Below, piece after piece: positions 1 to 8,378 of a stretch of DNA of 64,000 nucleotides (positions within the stretch are counted from its first letter, which is position 1; every line of letters begins with the position of its first letter). Made by a program: the position numbers and the translations under genes. The stretch is taken from positions 496,001 through 560,000 of the forward strand of contig NZ_CP074404.1 of assembly GCF_018388465.1 (NCBI RefSeq), read 5' to 3'. The notes below the pieces were generated by a model that saw only the letters and a list, made by a program, of their open reading frames with translations, searched no databases and was not told the origin of the DNA. Source of the DNA: Cellulomonas fengjieae. Its GTDB lineage: Bacteria; Actinomycetota; Actinomycetes; Actinomycetales; Cellulomonadaceae.

Positions 1-2
1 TG

Positions 3-281
3 CTCGAGGACCGGGCCATGCAGCTGGTCCTGCGCCAGGTGGAGACGGCCGCGCTGTGCGTGGCGCTCAAGGGTGTGACGACCGAGGTGCGCGAGACCGT
101 GCTGCGCAACCTGTCCGAGCGCGCCCGGGAGAACCTGGTCGAGGAGATCGAGCTGCTCGGGCCGGTGCGCCTGTCGCAGGTCGAGGACGCCCGTGCGGAG
201 ATCGTCCAGAGCATCCGCCGGCTCGAGGAGAGCGGGCAGATCGTCATCCGCCGCGACGGGGAGGACGAGTACGTTGCGTGA
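3..281 (+). CDS. fliG: FliG C-terminal part (flagellar switch, partial)
   Basis: This is the 3' end of fliG; the reading frame is open from base 3 and the true start lies before the window. FliG is the rotor protein that contacts MotA and transmits torque and switching. The visible ~92 residues carry the FliG C-terminal domain pattern: a helix with LVLRQVETAALCVALKGV, then alternating charged residues (RENLVEEIEL, then the E/R-rich tail) that in the family form the stator-facing helix. The stop overlaps the next gene by 8 bp. The identity is firm from sequence and from the fliH-fliI-fliJ genes that follow; fliF and the rod genes are presumably upstream. Confidence 0.93.
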   Translation, partial: LEDRAMQLVLRQVETAALCVALKGVTTEVRETVLRNLSERARENLVEEIELLGPVRLSQVEDARAEIVQSIRRLEESGQIVIRRDGEDEYVA

Positions 282-1035
282 GCTGCGCGAGGGGTTCGTG
301 CCGCTCACGGTCGCGAGCACGGGGTCCGGACCCGCGGCGTTCGCGCCCGCCGGCTTCGCCGCCGCCGGGTCCGCGTCGTCCGCGGGCCAGGCCGTCGCCT
401 TCCGGCCGGCCGTGCTGGGCGTCCCGGAGGTCGACGTCGCGGTGCACGCCGCCGCTCGCGCCGCCGGGTTCGCCGCTGGCTTCGCCGCCGGGGCCCGCCA
501 GGCCGCGGCCGCGGCCGAGCTCGAGGCCGAGCTGGTCGCCACCCGCCGCGCCGCCGACGACGAGGCCGCCGCCCGCGCGCTCGCGGCCGCCCTCGGCGTG
601 CTGGCGTCCGCCGCGGCCGCCGCGCAGGCCCGCACGGCGCCCGTGCTCGCGCAGGCCGAGTCCCTCCTGCACGCGGGTGCCCTCGAGCTGGCCCGCGCGG
701 TGCTCGGAGTCGAGCTGTGCGATGCCGAGCGGTCCGCGACCGCGGCGCTCGGTCGGGTCCTGCGTCAGCCGCGCGTCCCCGAGGTCGTGACCGTCCACCT
801 GCACCCCCGGGACCTCGACGTGCTGCGCGCGGTCGGTGCCGACGCGGCGCCGGACGGCGTGGTGCTCGTGGCTGACGCGTCGCTGGCCCCCGGCGACGCG
901 CTCGCCCGGCACGACGACGGCTACCTGGACGCCCGGATCGGTAGCGCGCTCGAGCGCGCCGCCGCGGCGCTGGTCGACGACGCACCGAGCGGTGACGTCC
1001 TGGGCGACGCCCGCCAGACGGGGGACCTGCGATGA
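274..1035 (+). CDS. fliH: FliH, flagellar export ATPase regulator
   Basis: FliH binds and holds back the export ATPase FliI and links it to the C-ring. The product is 253 residues if translation starts at TTG 274, which lies about 9 bases after a GGGGAGG ribosome-binding site and overlaps the fliG stop. An ATG further upstream in the frame would run deep into fliG and is unlikely. The middle is very Ala-rich with periodic Glu/Arg, as expected for the FliH coiled coil (about residues 60-130), followed by a C-terminal globular part containing VVTVHLHPRDLDVL. Overall sequence is low in complexity, so the call rests partly on its place between fliG and fliI. Confidence 0.82.
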   Translation: MRELREGFVPLTVASTGSGPAAFAPAGFAAAGSASSAGQAVAFRPAVLGVPEVDVAVHAAARAAGFAAGFAAGARQAAAAAELEAELVATRRAADDEAAARALAAALGVLASAAAAAQARTAPVLAQAESLLHAGALELARAVLGVELCDAERSATAALGRVLRQPRVPEVVTVHLHPRDLDVLRAVGADAAPDGVVLVADASLAPGDALARHDDGYLDARIGSALERAAAALVDDAPSGDVLGDARQTGDLR

Positions 1036-2354
1036 CCACGATGCTGCACAGCCGGTGGGACGACGCGCTCGACGCGGTCGCCCCCGAGGTCGTCGGGACC
1101 GTCCGTGGTGTGGTCGGCCTGTCGATCGACGTGGCCGGCACCGGTGCGGCGGTCGGTGAGCTGCTGCGGCTCGGGGAGGGGTCGTCCGCCGTCCTGGCCG
1201 AGGTCGTCGCCACGTCCGGCGGCACCGTGCGCTGCATGCCGCTGGGCGCGACGGGGGGCATGCGCGCCGGGATGCCCGCCCGACCGCTGGGCACCGCGCT
1301 GCGCGTGCCGGTCGGCGCCGGTCTGCTGGGCCGCGTGCTCGACGGGCTCGGCCGGCCCATCGACGGCTTGGGCCCCCTGCGGGCCGACGCGTGGGTGCCC
1401 GTCGAGGGTCACGCCCCGCACCCGCTGGATCGGGCACGCGTGGACACGCCCCTCGACCTGGGCGTCCGCGTGCTCGACACGCTCGTCACCGTCGGGCGCG
1501 GGCAGCGCCTGGGCCTGTTCGCCGGCTCCGGCGTGGGCAAGTCGAGCCTGCTGTCGATGATCGCGCGCGGCACGGACGCCGAGGTGTCCGTCATCGCGCT
1601 CGTCGGGGAGCGCGGCCGCGAGGTGCGCGAGTTCCTCGAGGACGACCTGGGGCCGGAAGGGCTGGCCCGCAGCGTCGTCGTCGTCGCCACGTCCGACGAG
1701 CCGCCGCTGGTGCGACTGCGCTCCGCGTTCGTCGCCACCCGGATCGCCGAGCACCTGCGCGACGGCGGGGCGCACGCGGTGCTGATGATGGACTCCCTCA
1801 CGCGCGTCGCCATGGCGCAGCGCGAGATCGGGCTCTCCGTGGGGGAGCCGCCCGCCACGCGCGGGTACCCGCCGAGCACGTTCGCGCTGCTGGCCCAGCT
1901 GCTGGAGCGCGCGGGCACGGGTGCGACGGGCTCGGTCACCGGTCTGTACACGGTGCTGGTGGACGGTGACGACCACAACGAGCCGATCGCCGACGCCGCC
2001 CGCTCGATCCTCGACGGCCACGTCGTGCTGGACCGGCGGCTGGCCGTCGCGGGGCACTTCCCGAGCGTCGACGCGCTCGCCTCCATCAGCCGCGTCGCGT
2101 CGCGGGTCACGTCCCCGGACCGCCAGCTGCTCGCCCGCCGCCTGCGCGCCGTGATGGCGGCCCGCCGGCAGGCGCAGGACCTGCTGGACGTGGGCGCGTA
2201 CGTCGCGGGCTCCAACCCGCTGGTCGACGCGGCCGTCACGCACGGTCGCGCGATCGACGCGTTCCTGCAGCAGCCGATGGACCAGGCGGCGCCGGCCGAG
2301 CAGTCGTGGACGCACCTCGCGGCGCTCGTCGGCGCGCTGGGGGACCCGTCGTGA
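1032..2354 (+). CDS. fliI: FliI, flagellum-specific export ATPase
   Basis: FliI is the F1-beta-like ATPase of the flagellar type III export gate. The 440-residue product has the family's normal length, the Walker A loop GSGVGKS near residues 165-171, the VGERGREVREF segment, and the Walker B strand ending in LMMDSLTRVAMAQREIGL. The C-terminal ADAARSILDGHVVLDR and RRQAQDLLDVGAYVAGSNP blocks are also diagnostic. The start ATG overlaps the fliH stop (ATGA), so the two are translationally coupled. No missing catalytic residue was seen. Confidence 0.97.
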   Translation: MTTMLHSRWDDALDAVAPEVVGTVRGVVGLSIDVAGTGAAVGELLRLGEGSSAVLAEVVATSGGTVRCMPLGATGGMRAGMPARPLGTALRVPVGAGLLGRVLDGLGRPIDGLGPLRADAWVPVEGHAPHPLDRARVDTPLDLGVRVLDTLVTVGRGQRLGLFAGSGVGKSSLLSMIARGTDAEVSVIALVGERGREVREFLEDDLGPEGLARSVVVVATSDEPPLVRLRSAFVATRIAEHLRDGGAHAVLMMDSLTRVAMAQREIGLSVGEPPATRGYPPSTFALLAQLLERAGTGATGSVTGLYTVLVDGDDHNEPIADAARSILDGHVVLDRRLAVAGHFPSVDALASISRVASRVTSPDRQLLARRLRAVMAARRQAQDLLDVGAYVAGSNPLVDAAVTHGRAIDAFLQQPMDQAAPAEQSWTHLAALVGALGDPS

Positions 2355-2785
2355 CGCGCATCTTCCCGCTCGCCGGACTCCTGCGCCTGCGTGCGCTCGC
2401 CGAGGACCAGGCCGCCGCCGAGCTCGCTCTCGCCCGCCGCGAGCAGGCCGCCGCCGAGCGGCGTGCCCGGGAGACCGCCGACCGCCTGGCGGGCTCCTCG
2501 ATGCCCGTGGTCGGGGACCGCCTTGCCTGGCACGCCGCCGTCGCGGGGCGCGCGGCGCTCGGTGCGCTGCTGACGGAGCGCCGGGTCGAGGTGGGCGGTG
2601 CCGAGGCGCTGACCGTCGACCGATCCGTGGCGTGGACGGACGCCCGCCAGCAGGTGCGCGCGCTGGAACGCCTCGGGGAGCGGCACGACGAGGCGGAGCG
2701 CGCCGAGGAGGCGCGCGCGGAGCAGCGGGTGCTCGACGAGATCGCCGGCAGGCGCCCCCCGACGACGCCGGAGCAGGACGCATGA
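2351..2785 (+). CDS. fliJ: FliJ-like export chaperone
   Basis: This is a 144-residue, Ala/Arg/Glu-rich protein predicted to be almost entirely helical. FliJ is the coiled-coil stalk that docks into the FliI hexamer and engages FlhA. The start chosen is GTG 2351, which overlaps the fliI stop; an upstream ATG in frame would lie inside fliI. It begins with FPLAGLLRLRALAEDQAA, resembling the N-terminal FPLxxLLxxR pattern of FliJ proteins, and carries long heptad-like stretches. Primary sequence in this family is poorly conserved; position after fliI and before fliK supports the call. Confidence 0.75.
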   Translation: MTRIFPLAGLLRLRALAEDQAAAELALARREQAAAERRARETADRLAGSSMPVVGDRLAWHAAVAGRAALGALLTERRVEVGGAEALTVDRSVAWTDARQQVRALERLGERHDEAERAEEARAEQRVLDEIAGRRPPTTPEQDA

Positions 2786-3504
2786 GCGCCGGGATCGCGG
2801 CCGTGCAGGCACGCATCGGTGAGCTGCGGGCGCTGGTCGAAGGTCCGTCGGCCACGGTGTCGACGGGTTCTGCGTCGACCGGGTCCGCGTCGGTGTCCAC
2901 CGTGGCCAGCGCGTCGTTCGGCAGCGCCCTGGCCGCCGCCTCCGTGCCCGCCACGACCGCCGCACCCGCGTCCGCCACCGGGCAGGGGCTCGTCGCTGCG
3001 GCGACGAAGTACCTCGGCGTCCCGTACGTGTGGGGCGGGGAGTCGCTCGACGAGGGCGGGCTCGACTGCTCCGGGCTGGTGCAGCGCTCGCTCGCGGACA
3101 TCGGCGTGACCCCGGTGCCCCGCACCGCCCGCGAGCAGATGACCCTCGGCACCGCGGTGCCGTCGCTCGACCAGGCGCTGCCCGGGGACCTCGTGGTCTT
3201 CGGCGGCGGAAACCACATCGGCATCTACGTAGGAGAAGGCCGGATGATCGACGCCCCGAAGCCTGGCAAGGCCGTGACCGTGCGCGAGGTCTACACGGAG
3301 CCGACGGCGATCCGCCGGATCCTTCCGCAGGCGGGCGCCGTGCCCGTCGCCATGTCCGTCGCGACGGACGCCGCCGTGCCCGTCGCGACGGACGCCGCCG
3401 TGCCCGTCGCGACGGACGCCGCCTCGGCGGTCGCCTCGGCGCAGCGAGCCGCGCTCCAGGCCCTCGTGGGTCTGGGCGCGTCCGGTTCGGGGGTGGCGGC
3501 ATGA
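2782..3504 (+). CDS. NlpC/P60 peptidoglycan hydrolase in the flagellar operon
   Basis: This 240-residue protein has an NlpC/P60 cysteine peptidase domain (about residues 70-180): catalytic Cys in GLDCSGLVQRSL, catalytic His in GGGNHIGIYVG, and the third polar site in MIDAPKPGKAV. Such enzymes cut gamma-D-Glu to diamino acid bonds in peptidoglycan stems. There is no Sec signal peptide; the N-terminus is a short amphipathic stretch (GIAAVQARIGELRALV), suggesting export through the flagellar apparatus. It sits between fliJ and fliK with overlapping stop/start codons on both sides, so a role in opening the wall for the rod is likely. The C-terminal tail contains a tandem PVATDAAV repeat. Confidence 0.88.
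   Translation: MSAGIAAVQARIGELRALVEGPSATVSTGSASTGSASVSTVASASFGSALAAASVPATTAAPASATGQGLVAAATKYLGVPYVWGGESLDEGGLDCSGLVQRSLADIGVTPVPRTAREQMTLGTAVPSLDQALPGDLVVFGGGNHIGIYVGEGRMIDAPKPGKAVTVREVYTEPTAIRRILPQAGAVPVAMSVATDAAVPVATDAAVPVATDAASAVASAQRAALQALVGLGASGSGVAA
3361..3423 (+). repeat. 24-bp tandem repeat inside the NlpC/P60 gene
   Basis: A 24-base unit starting gcgacggacgccgccgtgcc is present at 3361-3384 and 3385-3408, with a partial third copy to 3423. It encodes the residues ATDAAVPV in the tail after the catalytic domain. Being in frame (8 codons), it can change copy number without breaking the protein. Confidence 0.85.
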
Positions 3505-4748
3505 CCGCCACCGTGACGGCGCTGCTGCCGGGCGGGCCGCGGAACGCGCGGCCGGGCGCCGGAGCGCCGCAGGGCGACTTCGCGCAGGTGCTCGAGCGGA
3601 TGGCGGCATCCCAGGGTCGCGACGCCCCGGGCATCCGGCCGCGGGACCGCGTCGACGGCCCCGGGGTCCGCTCACGGGAGAGCGCGCCGACCACCGGCCC
3701 GTCGTCGGACCGGAGCCGGGAGGCATCGCCGGGGACGGCGTCGACCGACCCGGCGGACGGCACGGACGCGCCCGGGGGACCGGTCGGCACCGACGCTCCC
3801 GCGACCAGCGCGGCGTCCACCGACGCGGCCCCGGTCGCCGAGCAGTCCGCGGCGCTCGTCGCGATGCTCGCCGCCGCACCGGCCGCACCCGCACCGGGCG
3901 CGGTCCCCGTGACCGACGCTGCGCCGACCGACGCGTCGATGACGGACGCTGCGACGACCGACGCACCCGCCGTCGGGGCTGCACCTGTCGCCCCCGCTCC
4001 GCCCGCCGGTACGACCGGCGTCACGGGTGCGGCCACCACCGCCCCCGTCGGCCCGCAGGCCGCCTCGACCGCCACGGCCGCACCGGTTCCGTCGGCGTTT
4101 CGCGGGGTGACGCCCGCGGTGACGGAAGGACCCTCGCTCGTCGCCGCGGAGCCGACGACGGTCGCCGACGCGGATCCCTCGTCGAGCCCGTCCACCCTTG
4201 CCCCCGCGACGCCGACGGACCGTGCCGTCGTCGCACCCACGGCCCCTGCGGCGGCTCCCGCGGCCGGTGTCGGGACCGCACCCGCACCCGCGGCACCGGC
4301 GCCCGCACCCGCCCCGCCGACGCAGGCCGCGCCGACGCAGGCCCCGCCGCTCGCCGAGCAGCTCGGTGCGCGCCTGACCGCCCTGACCGGCCCCGGCGGG
4401 CTGAGCCATGGCCGGCACGTCCTGACCGTCCCGATCGACCCGGAGAACCTCGGACCGGTGCGGATCGTCGCCCACATCGGGCCCGAGTCGGTCCGCGTCG
4501 AGCTGGTGGGCGTGACCGACGCCTCGCGCGAGGCCCTGCGCGGGGTGCTGTCCGAGCTGCGGCGGGACCTCGCCGCGAGCGGGATGACCGTCGACGTCGG
4601 CCCGGGCGGCGACCGGTCCCAGGGCCACGAGCCCGACGGCCGCGACGCGGTGCCCTGGCAGCAGGCACGCGGACCCGCGGCGCCGGTCGCCGCCGTGCCC
4701 GTCGCCCCGGACCGACCACCGTCCCGAGGACTCGACCTCCTCGCCTGA
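3501..4748 (+). CDS. fliK: FliK, hook-length control protein
   Basis: FliK measures hook length and switches export specificity through FlhB. The product has 415 residues from ATG 3501, which overlaps the preceding stop. About 270 central residues are a low-complexity Ala/Thr/Pro/Asp linker, usual for FliK. The C-terminal domain (about residues 290-380) has the Flg_hook pattern: LTVPIDPENLGPVRIVAHIG followed by VRVELVGVTDASREALRGVL and LRRDLAASGMTVDV. It precedes flgD and flgE, its usual neighbours. Identification is strong on the C-terminal domain; the linker gives no family information. Confidence 0.92.
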   Translation: MTATVTALLPGGPRNARPGAGAPQGDFAQVLERMAASQGRDAPGIRPRDRVDGPGVRSRESAPTTGPSSDRSREASPGTASTDPADGTDAPGGPVGTDAPATSAASTDAAPVAEQSAALVAMLAAAPAAPAPGAVPVTDAAPTDASMTDAATTDAPAVGAAPVAPAPPAGTTGVTGAATTAPVGPQAASTATAAPVPSAFRGVTPAVTEGPSLVAAEPTTVADADPSSSPSTLAPATPTDRAVVAPTAPAAAPAAGVGTAPAPAAPAPAPAPPTQAAPTQAPPLAEQLGARLTALTGPGGLSHGRHVLTVPIDPENLGPVRIVAHIGPESVRVELVGVTDASREALRGVLSELRRDLAASGMTVDVGPGGDRSQGHEPDGRDAVPWQQARGPAAPVAAVPVAPDRPPSRGLDLLA

Positions 4749-4778
4749 GCACCCGCCCCCACGAACCCCGGAGACAGC

Positions 4779-5210
4779 ATGTCCATCGACGTCTCGTACA
4801 CCGCGGCCACCGCCGCCACCGGCACCACCCCCCAGACCACCGCCAGCAACGGCGACCTGGACAAGCAGGCGTTCCTCGACCTGCTGGTCGCGCAGCTGCG
4901 CAACCAGGACCCGAGCAGCCCCATGGACTCGTCGCAGCTCATGGCGCAGACCACCCAGCTCACCACCATGGAGAAGCTCGTCGAGCTCTCCGACACCTCG
5001 CGCGAGTCGTTCGCGCTGCAGATGCGCATGGCCGCTGCCGCCCTCGTGGGGCAGCAGGTCAACTGGACCGACGCCGACGGCGCCAGTCACAACGGCACGG
5101 TCTCCGGCGTCTCCTACGCCGGCTCCGTACCCACCGTGACGGTGGGGGACAAGACGATCGCGCTCGACGCCGTCGCAGCTGTCACCGCACCCACCACCCC
5201 CACCGCCTGA
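4779..5210 (+). CDS. flgD: FlgD, hook-capping scaffold protein
   Basis: FlgD caps the growing hook and helps hook subunits polymerise. At 143 residues this is a short FlgD: it has the conserved N-terminal part with KQAFLDLLVAQLRNQDP and MDSSQLMAQTTQLTTMEKLVEL, then a small beta-rich segment (GQQVNWTDADG through GDKTIALDAV), but not the longer tandem FlgD-Ig/Tudor-like domains of Proteobacteria. The ATG follows a GGAG ribosome-binding site at 4770-4773. Spacing of 20 bases to flgE indicates one operon. Confidence 0.95.
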   Translation: MSIDVSYTAATAATGTTPQTTASNGDLDKQAFLDLLVAQLRNQDPSSPMDSSQLMAQTTQLTTMEKLVELSDTSRESFALQMRMAAAALVGQQVNWTDADGASHNGTVSGVSYAGSVPTVTVGDKTIALDAVAAVTAPTTPTA

Positions 5211-5230
5211 CCTCCTCGAAGGGAACCGAC

Positions 5231-6409
5231 ATGCTCCGCTCGCTCTTCTCCGGCATCAGTGGCCTCCGCAGCCACCAGACCATGCTCGACGTCACCGGCA
5301 ACAACATCGCCAACGTCAACACCACCGGCTTCAAGTCGTCGCAGACCCAGTTCCAGGACACGCTCAGCCAGGTCCTGCAGAACGCGGGCGGCGCCCAGGC
5401 GGGCACCGGTGGCACCAACCCGGCGCAGGTCGGCCTCGGCGTGCGCGTCGCGGGGATCACCACCAACTTCACGCAGGGTGCGTCGCAGATCACCGGGCGC
5501 AGCACCGACATGATGATCCAGGGCGACGGGTTCTTCATCGTGCGCAAGGGCGCCGAGTCGTACTACACGCGGGCGGGCTCGTTCGACTTCGACTCGACCG
5601 GCCAGATGGTCCTGCCGGGCGAGGGCGCCCTGGTCCAGGGCTGGACCGCGACCAACGGTGTCGTCGACACCAACGGTCCGCTCACGGACCTGCGGCTCCC
5701 TGCCGGCTCGGTCATGCCGGCGGTCGCCACGACGTCCGCCGTCTACGAGGGCAACCTCGACGCGACGGCCGCCGCCGGGACCGTCCTGGAGCGCACGGTG
5801 AAGGTGTTCGACTCGACCGGCGTCGAGCGCGAGCTGGCCCTCACGTTCACCAAGTCGGCCACCGGGTGGTCGGTGTCCGCCTCGGACGGCACCGGGCCCG
5901 CCTCGGAGGCGGACCTCGTGTTCGACGGCAACGGCACCCTGACCAGCCCGACCGGTCTGACCGTCGGCGCCGTGGCGGTCGACATCTCGGCGCTCAAGGG
6001 GTTCGCGGGGCTCGACACGGTCAAGGCCAAGTCCCAGGACGGGCAGGCCGCCGGGACGCTGCAGAGCTTCGCGCTCGGCGCCGACGGCACCATCACGGGC
6101 GCGTTCAGCAACGGGCTCAAGCAGACCGTCGGCCGCCTGGCCCTCGGCTCGTTCACCAACCCGTCGGGCCTGGAGAAGGCGGGCGGCTCGCTGTTCCGCA
6201 CCTCGGTGAACTCCGGCGAGCCGCAGGTCGGCGCGGCCGGTACGGGCGGGCGCGGGTCGCTGGCGGGTGGCGCGCTCGAGATGTCGAACGTCGACCTGTC
6301 CAGCGAGTTCACGTCGCTGATCGTGGCGCAGCGCGGGTTCCAGGCGAACTCCCGCGTGATCACGACCTCGGACGAGGTGCTCCAGGAGCTGGTGAACCTC
6401 AAGCGCTGA
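5231..6409 (+). CDS. flgE: FlgE, flagellar hook protein
   Basis: This is the 392-residue structural subunit of the hook. The N-terminus has the rod/hook family signature MLRSLFSGISGLRSHQTMLD, VTGNNIANVNTTGFKSS, and the central GDGFFIVRKGAESYYTRAGSF block of FlgE. The C-terminal amphipathic helix is present (FTSLIVAQRGFQANSRVITT followed by DEVLQELVNLKR). Both helices are needed for polymerisation. A GAAGGGA ribosome-binding site precedes the ATG. A strong terminator begins 9 bases after the stop, so flgE ends this operon. Confidence 0.97.
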   Translation: MLRSLFSGISGLRSHQTMLDVTGNNIANVNTTGFKSSQTQFQDTLSQVLQNAGGAQAGTGGTNPAQVGLGVRVAGITTNFTQGASQITGRSTDMMIQGDGFFIVRKGAESYYTRAGSFDFDSTGQMVLPGEGALVQGWTATNGVVDTNGPLTDLRLPAGSVMPAVATTSAVYEGNLDATAAAGTVLERTVKVFDSTGVERELALTFTKSATGWSVSASDGTGPASEADLVFDGNGTLTSPTGLTVGAVAVDISALKGFAGLDTVKAKSQDGQAAGTLQSFALGADGTITGAFSNGLKQTVGRLALGSFTNPSGLEKAGGSLFRTSVNSGEPQVGAAGTGGRGSLAGGALEMSNVDLSSEFTSLIVAQRGFQANSRVITTSDEVLQELVNLKR

Positions 6410-6417
6410 CAGCTGTG

Positions 6418-6450
6418 GAAGGGCCCGGCCGTCGTGCGGCCGGGCCCTTC
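6418..6450 (+). terminator. Rho-independent-type terminator after flgE
   Basis: A perfect 14-bp inverted repeat (GAAGGGCCCGGCCG at 6418-6431 and its complement at 6437-6450) encloses a 5-base loop directly after the flgE stop. There is no long T-tract, as is common in high-GC actinomycetes. It separates the flgE operon from the inserted HNH gene. Confidence 0.85.
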
Positions 6451-6661
6451 TGCGTCGTCGAGACGGACCATCGCGGGCCTGTGCGCTGGCCGGTGGTCCC
6501 GCGCGTGGGCGTGGCGGTGGCACCCTGCGGGCTCGTCCCGCCGTCAGGACGTGGCCCAGTGCCCGGGCGGTCGGGCGAGCACGACCACGGATCGACAACC
6601 TCCCCGGGCTGTGGGCGGCTCGGTGAGGTGGCCTGTGTATATGTTTGTGCAGGTCAGGGCA

Positions 6662-6690
6662 TTGATCCGGATGTCCGGTTCGAATAGAAT
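6662..6690 (+). promoter_or_regulatory. Vegetative promoter of the DUF222-HNH gene
   Basis: A -35-like TTGATC at 6662-6667 and a -10 TAGAAT at 6685-6690 are separated by exactly 17 bases, and the ATG follows 7 bases after the -10, implying a leaderless transcript. The stretch is richer in A+T than its surroundings. This is a housekeeping-type promoter, unlike the CTCA-N17-CCGAT elements of the motility genes. Confidence 0.65.
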
Positions 6691-6697
6691 CGCACGT

Positions 6698-8196
6698 ATG
6701 TTCGATACGATGGTGCGGGTCGGTGACGTGGCGGCGCGGGTGCGCGACGCCGCCGCCGACCTGGCTGCCGTGTCCCGGGCCAGCTCGGGCTGGAGCGCTG
6801 CGGAGCGGGCCTCAGCGTTGGCCGCGGTCGCGTCGGGGCAGGCTGCGTTGGCCGAGGCGCGGGCGCACCTGCTGGTCGCCGACCGTGACGCCGGGGACAC
6901 CGTGCGCCCCGGGGACCGCTCGTTCGAGGCCGCGCACGCCCGGGCCTCCCGGGCGGGGATCGGTGAGGCGACGCGCAGGTGCGTCAGGCCGACGCGTTGG
7001 TCTCGATGCCGGTGGTGGCTGCGGGGGTGCGGCAGGGGTCGGTGCCGTTGCCGCACCTGGACGCGTTGGCGAGGGTCGCCGCGACCGCGTCCCCCCAGGT
7101 GGCCTCGGTGTTGCGTACTCCGGACACCCAGCAGGCGGTGCTGGCGATGGCCCGGACGCGGTCGGCGCCGGACTTCGCTCGGGCGTTGGCCCGGTTCGTG
7201 GCCACCCAGGACCCGGCCGGGGTGCAGGGCGAGCACGACCGGCAGTACCGGGAACGGTTCTTGTCGTTGTCGGCCCAGCCTGACGGGGTGTTCCTCAAGG
7301 GCCGCCTGGACCGGGTCGCCGGGGAGAGCCTGCGGGTGGCGTTGGACGCGATGGGCCAGTTCGGCGACCAGACCCGCTCCCCAGGCCAGGCCAGCGCCGA
7401 CGCGTTGACCATGCTCGCGGAGAAGGTCTGCGCCCGAACCGGCCCACGTGCGGGTGTGGGCGGCAGTGCCGAGGGTGATGCGACGGAGCCGGGGACGGGC
7501 GGTGCTGCTGGTGCGGTGGGGTCCGGGACGGTCAGTCGTGCGCATGTGTCGTTGCTGGTGGCGGCCGAGACGGTCGCGGAGCTGATCGCCCATGAGAGGG
7601 CCGGGGCGGATGTGGTGGCTCCGCCGGTCCGGCTGCCGTGGGGGACGGTGGCGCCGGCGACGTTGGAGGACGGCACCCCGGTGGCGATGTCCGAGCTGGC
7701 CCGGGTGCTGTGCCAGGCCGACCTCACCCGGATCGTCATGTCCGCCGAAGGCCTGCCCCTGGACGTGGGCCGCACCCGACGGTTGTTCAGCACCGCCCAA
7801 CGCCGGGCGGTGGTCGTCCGGGACGGGCAGTGCGTGTGGAACGGGGGCGAACAGCACGCCTCCCGCTGCGAGGTCCACCACGTGCGCTGGTGGGGCCGCG
7901 ATGCCGGCCCGACGTCGGTGGCCAACGCTGCACTGCTGTGCCGGTTCCACCACTCCGAGGTCCACCGCCTGCACCTGTCCATCGAACGACTCGCGAAACC
8001 ACCGGGCTGGGTGCTGCGACAACAAGGCATAGCCGCCGCGGGCGGGGCGGGGCGAGGCGGCCTCGGTGACGTCCTCAACGGCGGCGTTGGTGGCGATGGT
8101 GGCGAGCCCGGCGGGCTGCAGCCCATGCGGTACGTCTTCCGCGACACCCGCGGCCTCACCGTCAACGCACCCGACGGATACCAACCTGGCCGGTGA
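6698..8196 (+). pseudogene. DUF222-HNH endonuclease (13E12-type), broken by one frameshift
   Basis: Two overlapping frames together make one DUF222/HNH protein of the kind present in many copies in actinomycetes. The first frame (from ATG 6698) gives the N-terminal DUF222 part, with MFDTMVRVGDVAARVRDAAA, up to about base 6974. The second frame (6979-8196) continues it at VRQADALVSMPVVAAGVRQG and carries the HNH site: CEVHHVRWW, then N-A-A-L-L-C-R-F-H-H near residues 310-345 of that frame. Joining the frames needs one base restored around 6974-6978, so either a 1-nt deletion or a sequencing error. It interrupts the flagellar locus between flgE and the M15 peptidase. DUF222-HNH genes are suspected to be mobile; no terminal repeats were seen. 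Confidence 0.8.
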
Positions 8197-8378
8197 CGGG
8201 AGGGCGGCTGGATGGCTGGACGCTCCCGCTCCCGCGGGCACGCCGGCGAGGTCGACCCCGCCGATCCCTCCAGTTCGGAGTGCTCGTGCCGATTGCACGG
8301 GAGACGCCAGTGCGCGATGTCCGTTCGGACACCGCTGGTCCGCACGAAGCACGCTGGTCGATCGGGGGAGGGCGGCTC

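Noticed and set aside
244..5090. Long open frames on the minus strand opposite fliH-fliK and flgD
   Set aside because: They are side effects of very high G+C (arginine/glycine/alanine-rich, no family pattern), while the + strand genes are firmly identified with coupled starts and stops.
8268..8296. CTCC-N17-CCGATTGC upstream of the M15 peptidase gene as a seventh motility promoter
   Set aside because: The -35 has one mismatch to CTCA and it lies 86 bases upstream; plausible but not strong enough to list as a feature.
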